DNA of 13,544 nt from assembly GCA_000447185.1 (NCBI GenBank), contig KE647175.1, positions 1-13,544 on the forward strand, in the 5' to 3' direction. The translations under genes and the position numbers were made by a program. A model generated the notes under the pieces. The model was given only the letters and a program-made list of their open reading frames with translations, made no database searches and was not told where the DNA came from. This stretch comes from Vairimorpha apis BRL 01 (lineage: Eukaryota; Microsporidia; Nosematidae). Positions 8,173-13,544 of this stretch are shown in pieces; positions within the stretch are counted from its first letter, which is position 1; each line of letters begins with the position of its first letter.

Positions 8173-8297
8173 TCATAAAAATTTTAATATTATATTAATT
8201 AAAACTATATAATTTATAAATTAATCGTTTTTAATGATTGTTAACTAATTTTATATATTTTCTATTTTTAATTAATATAATATTAAAATTTTTATGA
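8173..8297. repeat. long perfect inverted repeat (hairpin or MITE-like)
   Basis: The 31 bases at 8174-8204 (beginning CATAAAAATTTTAATATTAT) are the exact reverse complement of 8266-8296. One further pair (8173/8297) extends the match to 32. The spacer is 61 bases. A 5-base ATATT occurs just left of the left arm (8167-8171) and directly right of the right arm (8297-8301), which could be a target-site duplication, although such a word is common here. The element could be a short non-autonomous transposon or a transcribed hairpin. No open frame lies inside. Confidence 0.7.
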
Positions 8298-10307
8298 TAT
8301 TGATTTATATTTCATCTGTATAAATTGAAATAAAATCTAATGATTAAATAAAAATAAAATTTTATACAAACTCATTTAATATTACAAACTTTTGGTATTT
8401 ATAAACACTTAAATCTCTATCAAGATATCTTTTTTAATTATTATTTAAAAAATAATAAAATCCAAATTTATTTTTTGGTTAATTATATAAAAACATAATC
8501 AACAAAATTTAAATTTACAATATATTATTCTATGATAAAATATAATATTAAAAATGATAGTTTATGTTTAAAATGATCAAAATATTTTTAAATTTCTTTT
8601 TTTGCAAAAATTTTTTTATTTATTGATTAATTTAAAAATGCTATGCTTATTTATAGGTAGTTTTTTTTGCAAATAAATAAATTGTACGTAAGAATATATT
8701 AAGAATTTATTTGACTTAAATAAAAATAAACGAAAAAAATAATTTATATTTCATATCAAATATATAAATTAAAATAAATATGTTATTTTTTGCCTTTTTA
8801 TGATTAAAAAAATCATCATTTTTTTAATATAATATTATATAATTAATATTTATAGAAAGTAATAAAATTTAATTTGCAGTATCTGTTTAATATAAACAAA
8901 GAATTTATATATTTTTTTTAATATTTGTAAATTACAAATCTTTTTAGAATATAACAATATAATAAAATTTTTATTATGCGATTATTTTATTTAATTAAGT
9001 CATAATACTGTATAATTTTATTGTTCATAAAATATTGAGAATGTTTTAATTATTATGTTTATATAGCAAAATAAATGAATATGATAATTTAAAAAGTTTT
9101 TTTATAAATTTAGATTTTAATTGTAAAAATATATCTTAAGAATATTTTTGATAAATATTTAATTAATTTGCCAAATAGAAATCTTTTTGTTTTAAAATTT
9201 CACCTCTTATATATACATATAAATAAACAACACAACAGTTTTGTACATAAAGTGCAAAATATAACAATACATTAAAAACAATAAAATGATATGAATGTCA
9301 ATACAGAAAAATATATTTAATTCATGAATGATCATATTTTGATTAATTCTTTATTTAAAGTTCTACAAAATAATATTTTTTTTTGATAAAGTAAGTTATT
9401 TAGATTAAATGTTTTTGATTTGATTTTAATATTAAATATATATTTAACATGAATTTTTTACACAAATATTTATTAAAGTATAATAGATATTTTATATTTT
9501 ATACTTTATACTTTAATCTATTTTAATATAATTTATGTATATAAAATTAATTAAATTAAAAATTTTAATTTATAAATTTACATAAAAGCTTTAAAATTTA
9601 ATTTAGATTACATTTTATATATAAGTAAGATCTGAAATTAATTTTATATGAAAAAATAATCTTTTTAAATAAAAATTAAATAATTATAGTATCTAAAAAT
9701 ATTATCAAATTTGTTGTATTAAAAAATCTATTTATTATATGCTTTGTTATTGATATGGTTTTAATTACTATAATGCATATTTTATAAATATTCAATTTAA
9801 AATATTATTACTAAATAACTTATAACTTTAGAACATTTTTTCAGATATTTAAAAATTCTTTGCATTTTCATCTTTAAGTTATAAATTTAATAATTATTGT
9901 CATATTTAATTTCTTGATATACAAACACATTATACTCACAGAAAGATTTTTTATATTACAGCAAATATAAAAAAACAAAGTTATTAATATTTTAAATTTT
10001 TTTTATCAGTATTAATTTTTAAAAAAAATTGTATTAAAATAAATTTAATAATAAATAAAAAATTTATACATTTTATTTTTTAAAATTAAAATTTTCTAAA
10101 AAAAGTACATTATAAATGCATATTTTTCATTCGTTTTTTATTTCCATAACAACAAAATTTTTAAATTTAGAAATTTTAATCTAAATTTTTTTATTGATTT
10201 TTAAAAATATTTTTTATTAAATGTGATTTATCAATAAAATTTTAATCTTAAAATTTTATTATATCACTTCTCCTAGATTTTGCAAACAAATATTTCTTTA
10301 ATTTGTT

Positions 10308-10311
10308 CCCC
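10308..10311 (+). promoter_or_regulatory. CCCC start signal of the P5B ATPase
   Basis: TTCCCCTT directly precedes ATG (10314), with the C tract two bases before the start codon. The ATG begins a frame that encodes the expected P5B N-terminus, so signal and homology agree on the start. Confidence 0.6.
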
Positions 10312-10313
10312 TT

Positions 10314-10439
10314 ATGTTATTTGGAAGTAAATCTGATATAAACAACGATTATGTAGATATAAAAGGACGTAAAAAACAAGACTATATAAATATTATGATG
10401 TTTTGTGTATTTTATCTTTTGGTATTCTATACATTATAG
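10314..10439 (+). CDS. P5B ATPase fragment 1: N-terminus
   Basis: 41 codons from the CCCC-supported ATG, closed by TAG at 10437-10439. DYVDIKGRKKQDYINIMMF matches the P5B N-terminal 'I.GY...' motif followed by the first hydrophobic re-entrant or membrane helix (FCVFYLLVF). The helix continues in the next frame (FGILYI...), placing the frame change at about 10405-10425, beside T4 runs. One base missing would restore the frame. Confidence 0.7.
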   Translation: MLFGSKSDINNDYVDIKGRKKQDYINIMMFCVFYLLVFYTL

Positions 10440-10792
10440 ATAAGCATTATTCATTATTTAAAGTTTTTTTAACAACAAAAAATTGTAAATTAAAAGACGC
10501 TGATTCCGTTATTTTAATCAATAAACATGGAAAAATAGAGTTTAAACAAATTAAAGAATTTCATCTTTTAAAAAGTCGTATATTAAAAAAGTTTATTGTT
10601 AATAATAAAGTAAGAATTATAGATACAGAATATGGAAGATTTATGTATAATTGTGTTTTAAATAAATTTGTCTTATCTAATTTTAACATTAATGATAAAA
10701 CTGAGCTAAAAAATATCATGACGAAAAAAATAACGATGTCTGCAGTAGAAGAAGACATTGATCTATATGAAAGAAAAATAATAGTTCGGTAA
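10373..10792 (+). CDS. P5B ATPase fragment 2: N-terminal P5B domain
   Basis: Homology begins at about 10418 with FGILYIIDKHYSLFK, then CKLKDADSVILINKHGKIEFKQIKEF, matching the P5B pattern 'C.L..AD.VLI.D..G....VK'. A region ending YERKIIVR corresponds to the 'R..YG.N.I.V' stretch before helix M1. The frame is closed by TAA at 10790-10792. There is no ATG at the frame's beginning; a TTG at 10403 is not a plausible eukaryotic start. Confidence 0.7.
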   Translation, partial: KTRLYKYYDVLCILSFGILYIIDKHYSLFKVFLTTKNCKLKDADSVILINKHGKIEFKQIKEFHLLKSRILKKFIVNNKVRIIDTEYGRFMYNCVLNKFVLSNFNINDKTELKNIMTKKITMSAVEEDIDLYERKIIVR

Positions 10793-10856
10793 AAATAAAT
10801 TTTTGATATAAAAACTCCCCAACTAACGTTGGCATAATAATTGATAAAACATTTAA

Positions 10857-11176
10857 TTTAACGAATTTCATAAATTTAGCCAGTGTATTTTATGGTATAA
10901 TATTGATTATAAAATTTATGCTGTAGTTGTATTGACAATTATGTTATATATTTACAAAGAAAATTTACTATCAGAAATAAAGAAAAAAATGAACTTTTAA
11001 ATTTCCACTTTAGAAATAATATAAAAGTTTTTAGAAATAGAAAATTTGTTTCAAAAGATTGTTCTGAAATTTATCCAGGTGATTTAATTCTTATAGATCC
11101 TGTAAAAGATTTTTCTTGTGATGCATTAATTTTGAAAGGAGATGTAATAACAGACGTAAAGTTTTTTAACTGGTGA
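10857..11176 (+). CDS. P5B ATPase fragments 3-4: M1-M2 and start of actuator domain
   Basis: Two overlapping frames. The first (10857-11000) reads FNEFHKFSQCILWYNIDYKI then YAVVVLTIMLYIY, matching the family's 'LF.EVLNPFYIFQ.FS..LW..D.Y.YYA' membrane region. The second (about 10991-11176) reads ELLNFHFRNNIKVFRNRKF then SEIYPGDLILIDPV and FSCDALILKGDVITDVK, the actuator-domain core with PGD and 'CDA.L..G'. The switch is best placed at the A7 run 10983-10989. The stretch 10793-10856 before it is full of stops; only IKTPQLTLA (about 10808-10834) looks homologous, so this is the worst-preserved part. Confidence 0.65.
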
Positions 11177-11567
11177 AAGTGTTCCTATTTGTAAATCATT
11201 TTTACAAAATTCCATAGTTTTTGCAGGTAGTAGTATTTTAAAAAGTGTTGGGGTAACATTTACACCAGTTGATGAAAATTTTGAATCTTTACATAGAATC
11301 GTTAATTTGTTAAACAGTAGAACTATTAATAATTCGCAAAATGACATGATTGATTTAATATGTCAAAATGATTTTAGTACAAAAATTCCAACAAGTGCTT
11401 TAGGTTTAGTTATAGCTACAGGTTTTAATACTACAAAAGGAAAAATTTTAAAAGATGTTATAAATCCAAAGTCGGTTGTTATAAAATTTTTAAAAAAAGC
11501 ATATAGTATAATCACATTATGTGTGATTTTGTCTTTATTTATGTCTATTTTACAATTTTTATTTTAA
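11160..11567 (+). CDS. P5B ATPase fragment 5: TGES motif to M3
   Basis: Starts in the T6 run (11162-11167), where removing one T joins ...ITDVKF to LTGESVPICKSF. It contains TGES (phosphatase motif of the actuator domain), then GLVIATGFNTTKGKILKDVI and NPKSVVIKFLKK, matching 'V..TGFNT.KG.L.R.IL.PKP', and a membrane helix SIITLCVILSLFMSILQFLF (M3). Closed by TAA at 11565-11567. A short piece in another frame (about 11555-11632) continues with LKYLLRWSLSENLIYCFDMF, the link to helix M4. Confidence 0.72.
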   Translation, partial: SFLTGESVPICKSFLQNSIVFAGSSILKSVGVTFTPVDENFESLHRIVNLLNSRTINNSQNDMIDLICQNDFSTKIPTSALGLVIATGFNTTKGKILKDVINPKSVVIKFLKKAYSIITLCVILSLFMSILQFLF

Positions 11568-11616
11568 AATATTTACTCAGATGGTCATTATCTGAAAATT
11601 TAATATATTGTTTTGA

Positions 11617-12708
11617 TATGTTTTTACTTTAGCAAATCCAAATTTATATGACACACTTTCAATTGGAATTCATATTTCAAATAGGAAATTAAAAGAAAAT
11701 GGAATATTTTGTAATGATCTTGATCGAATATATCTCGGAGCAAATATTGATATTTCAATTTTTGATAAAACTGGAACATTAACATTAGATGGAATGGATT
11801 TAACATGTTTAGACAATTGCAAAAATGTTTTTGAAACGATTGATAATGTTGATATATTAACTAAAATTGGTTTAGGTACATGTCATTCTGTGTATGAATT
11901 AGACGGTAAATATTCTGGTGATACATTAGATTTACAAATGTTTCTATTTACAAAATCAAAAATGCATATTTCTTCAAATAATTTAAGAGTTGTTACATTT
12001 GATAATAACCAAAATGTTTTAGGTCCTTTTCTTAAAGAATTTGATAATGGTCAAGAAGTTCTATTTTATCAAGATAATCCAAATATTTTTTTTGAAAAAA
12101 ATATTTCAAATGACAATAGTATAAAAATTCTTAAAACTAAAAATTTTACATCTCAAAGTAAAATGATGTCTGTTATTGTAGAATATAATAATATTAAATA
12201 TTTATTTTGTAAAGGATCTCCTGATAAAATAAAATTGTTATTAAAATACAAACCGGAAAATTATGATCATAGGACAAATTTTCATTCTTGTCAGGGATAT
12301 AGAGTTATTTCTTTAGCATATAAAGAATTAAATGATGATAATGAAACGTGTAATGATTTGATTTTTTTAAGTTTAGTTGTTTTTTCAAACAAGTTAAAAC
12401 CTGAATCAAAATCCGTTATACGTGAATTATCAGATGCATCAATACGCTTAAAAATTTGTACTGGTGATAATTTATTAACCGCTATTTCTGTAGGTAGAGA
12501 ATGTGGAATAATTGATGAAACATCAACTGTTGTTTTTCCTGTTATAGAAGAACATTGTAAATCAATCTATGATGTGGATTGGATTTGTATTGGAACAGAA
12601 GACTTTTATTTTGATAAAGTTAAAATGGCTGTTTATAAAAATAACAACACAAATTATAAACAAGATTTTATTGTGGCTTGTGAAGGAAAAGCTTATGATT
12701 TTATATAA
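11617..12708 (+). CDS. P5B ATPase fragment 6: M4, phosphorylation and nucleotide-binding domains
   Basis: The longest intact piece, 363 codons, with no ATG needed at its start because it continues from the previous frame. It opens in M4 with ANPNLYDTLSIG where P5B pumps have 'VPPALPA.L..G', then GIFCNDLDRI and FDKTGTLTLDGMDL with the phosphorylated Asp at 11764-11766. The nucleotide-binding domain follows, with FCKGSPDKI, then NKLKPESKSVIRELSDASIR, ICTGDNLLTAISVGREC and CEGKAYDFI. It ends at TAA 12706-12708; the next frame resumes at once with KTNFQNFILEKGAIFARFSP. Confidence 0.8.
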   Translation, partial: YVFTLANPNLYDTLSIGIHISNRKLKENGIFCNDLDRIYLGANIDISIFDKTGTLTLDGMDLTCLDNCKNVFETIDNVDILTKIGLGTCHSVYELDGKYSGDTLDLQMFLFTKSKMHISSNNLRVVTFDNNQNVLGPFLKEFDNGQEVLFYQDNPNIFFEKNISNDNSIKILKTKNFTSQSKMMSVIVEYNNIKYLFCKGSPDKIKLLLKYKPENYDHRTNFHSCQGYRVISLAYKELNDDNETCNDLIFLSLVVFSNKLKPESKSVIRELSDASIRLKICTGDNLLTAISVGRECGIIDETSTVVFPVIEEHCKSIYDVDWICIGTEDFYFDKVKMAVYKNNNTNYKQDFIVACEGKAYDFI

Positions 12709-13490
12709 AAACAAATTTTCAAAACTTTATATTAGAAAAAGGAGCAATATTTGCAAGATTCTCTCCATCGCAAAAAAAAACTTTAGTTGAAGATTATAGA
12801 TTACAAAACAATGTAACTCTTTTTTGTGGGGATGGAGCAAACGACTCTGGTGCAATAGGAAGTGCAGATGTTGGTATTGCTTTAATTCAAAATGAAGCAA
12901 GTATTGGTTCTGGTTTTGTTGCAAACAATCTTGAAAAAATTCCTTTACTAATAAAAGAATGTAGAAATGCTTATGTTACATCAGTTTCAAGATTTAAATT
13001 TATGGTACTTTCAAATGTTTTAATATATTCCTCGCTTTTTATTTTAATAAGAAAAAATAAATTTTTAACAGATTTTCAAACACTTCATATTGATATATTC
13101 TTAGTTCTCCCAATGGGTTTTTATCTTTCAAGTTTTAAACGAAATGAAAAACTTACAATTGAGAAACCATATAATTTTATAAAATTAGATTTCTCATTTT
13201 TGACTATGTTTTTTGAAATTTTACCTCAGATTCTTTTAAACTTTTTAATTTCCATATATGAAAAAACAATGACAACTTTTTCAAAAACTTCATTTACAGG
13301 AACTTTTTTATTTTTTATAATATGTTACCAAATTTTATTTAACGGATTGTTATTGGCTAATTTTTTTCCTTATAGAGAAAAAATATGTAATAATAGATGG
13401 ACATATAAAATACCTTTGATATTAATTATTTTTCAAAGTTTGATATTTTTATTTACATTTGTACAATTTAAATATGTAAGTTTTTTTTGA
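12699..13490 (+). CDS. P5B ATPase fragment 7: hinge and C-terminal membrane helices
   Basis: Contains FARFSPSQKKTLVEDY and GDGANDSGAIGSADVGIALI (12828-12887), the magnesium-binding hinge, then EASIGSGFVANN and VSRFKFMVLSNVLIYSSLF (M5). Further hydrophobic segments include TDFQTLHIDIFLVLP (M6, matching 'L.D.QFL.ID'), a segment around FFEILPQILLNFLI, FLFFIICYQILFNGLLLANFFPY (M8, ending in the P5B-like 'PFR' position) and IPLILIIFQSLIFLFTFV. The stop TGA lies at 13488-13490 right after eight Ts. An M10 helix is not visible before the stop. Confidence 0.78.
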   Translation, partial: FYIKTNFQNFILEKGAIFARFSPSQKKTLVEDYRLQNNVTLFCGDGANDSGAIGSADVGIALIQNEASIGSGFVANNLEKIPLLIKECRNAYVTSVSRFKFMVLSNVLIYSSLFILIRKNKFLTDFQTLHIDIFLVLPMGFYLSSFKRNEKLTIEKPYNFIKLDFSFLTMFFEILPQILLNFLISIYEKTMTTFSKTSFTGTFLFFIICYQILFNGLLLANFFPYREKICNNRWTYKIPLILIIFQSLIFLFTFVQFKYVSFF

Positions 13491-13544
13491 ATAATACATA
13501 TGAATTTTTATTTTGTTCCTCTAAAATATACGAAATGTGTATCA
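13491..13544 (+). other. window edge, possible continuation of the ATPase
   Basis: If one base is slipped in the T8 run at 13481-13488, the ATPase frame continues FLNNTYEFLFCSSKIYEMCI to the end of the window without a stop, where an M9-M10 loop and M10 would be expected. Two minus-strand frames are also open at the edge, so the assignment is uncertain. Confidence 0.3.

Larger units (their letters stand above)
6930..10307. other. 3.4 kb gene-poor AT-rich tract
   Basis: The largest gene-free stretch in the window, between divergently oriented genes. About 7000-7700 is visibly richer in G+C than the rest and includes broken coding traces (7400-7570). The remainder (about 7700-10307) is extreme A/T with short palindromes, for example 8923-8939, and one long perfect inverted repeat at 8174-8296. 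No tRNA, snRNA or rRNA signature was recognised on either strand. The promoter of the ATPase gene must lie at its right end. Confidence 0.5.
10314..13490 (+). pseudogene. P5B-type ATPase (ATP13A2/Ypk9 family), broken by frameshifts
   Basis: Pieces in all three plus frames line up in order to a nearly complete P5B ATPase over about 1,059 codons, close to the family's usual 1,100-1,200. P5B ATPases are lysosomal or vacuolar membrane pumps; the human members export polyamines. Seen in order are the N-terminal P5B domain; PGD (11075-11083) and TGES (11169-11180) of the actuator domain; DKTGT (11764-11778), whose Asp is phosphorylated; KGSP (12211-12222) of the nucleotide domain; NKLKPES and TGDN (12460-12471); GDGAND (12828-12845); and at least five C-terminal membrane helices. 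Frame changes fall near 10405-10425, 10790-10857, 10983-10989 (A7), 11162-11167 (T6), 11555-11567, 11622-11630 and 12699-12708. All catalytic motifs being intact points to very recent decay or assembly indels. A T8 run (13481-13488) overlaps the final stop, so the gene may continue beyond the window. Confidence 0.85.

Noticed and set aside
8923..8939. 17-base palindrome ATTTGTAAATTACAAAT
   Set aside because: Short and A/T-only; not distinguishable from chance in this composition.
10561..10758. Minus-strand open frame inside the ATPase N-terminal domain
   Set aside because: It lies opposite a piece with clear P5B homology; the same applies to minus-strand frames at 11126-11347, 11624-11806 and 12727-12924. 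These are shadows.
12569..12790. Second plus-strand frame overlapping 12569-12790
   Set aside because: It overlaps the nucleotide-binding and hinge coding pieces in another frame and has no homology of its own.
10314..13490. Programmed frameshifting (as in Euplotes) to explain the ATPase frames
   Set aside because: The seven changes go in both directions and share no slippery motif. Most other genes here are uninterrupted, and nothing else points to a ciliate.
1..13544. tRNA, rRNA, snRNA or CRISPR signals
   Set aside because: No cloverleaf-compatible G+C islets, no GGTTCRANYCC-type box, no conserved rRNA or U6 words, and no regularly spaced direct repeats were seen.
1..13544. Alternative source such as Plasmodium or Dictyostelium, also very A/T-rich
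   Set aside because: The CCC tract at five of six starts, the very short apparent leaders, the lack of visible introns and the orphan secreted proteins fit microsporidia better. A database search would settle it.

Overview
The window is about 85% A+T by eye. It reads as nuclear DNA of a microsporidian, one of the larger, gene-sparse, AT-rich genomes of that group. Three things support this. The genes are compact and show no visible introns. They are separated by long, almost pure A/T spacers. Five of the six recognisable gene starts carry a CCC or CCCC tract 0 to 4 bases upstream of the ATG, the 'CCC-like' start signal described in microsporidia. No rRNA, tRNA, CRISPR or bacterial-type operon signal was found. 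Species cannot be named from sequence alone.

Left part (1-7000), all genes on the minus strand. Read right to left they are: a small secreted Cys-containing protein (6382-6915); a membrane protein split by one frameshift (5149-5939); a clear FAM72 homologue (3598-3999); a coiled-coil protein with a faint TACC-like C-terminus (2391-3065); and a GH19-chitinase/lysozyme-like protein that appears to have lost the usual first catalytic glutamate (597-1478). Two G+C-rich islets in the A/T spacers resemble E2F-type cell-cycle sites. The better one (4056-4065) lies just upstream of FAM72 and the weaker one (3299-3310) upstream of the coiled-coil gene.

Middle part (about 6930-10313) is 3.4 kb without an intact gene. 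It holds a slightly richer stretch with broken minus-strand coding traces (about 7400-7570) and a perfect 31-base inverted repeat (8174-8204 / 8266-8296) that would form a long hairpin or could be a MITE-like element.

Right part (10314-13490, plus strand) is a near full-length P5B-type ATPase (ATP13A2/Ypk9 family, lysosomal/vacuolar polyamine transporters). TGES, DKTGT, KGSP, TGDN and GDGxND are all present and in the right order. The reading frame changes about seven times, mostly beside homopolymers. It is either a young pseudogene or a gene damaged by assembly indels, and it may run past the right edge.

These genes do not form a pathway. The plausible links are cell-cycle control (FAM72, possibly the coiled-coil protein, E2F-like sites) and spore-wall or host-interface work (GH19-like and secreted proteins).
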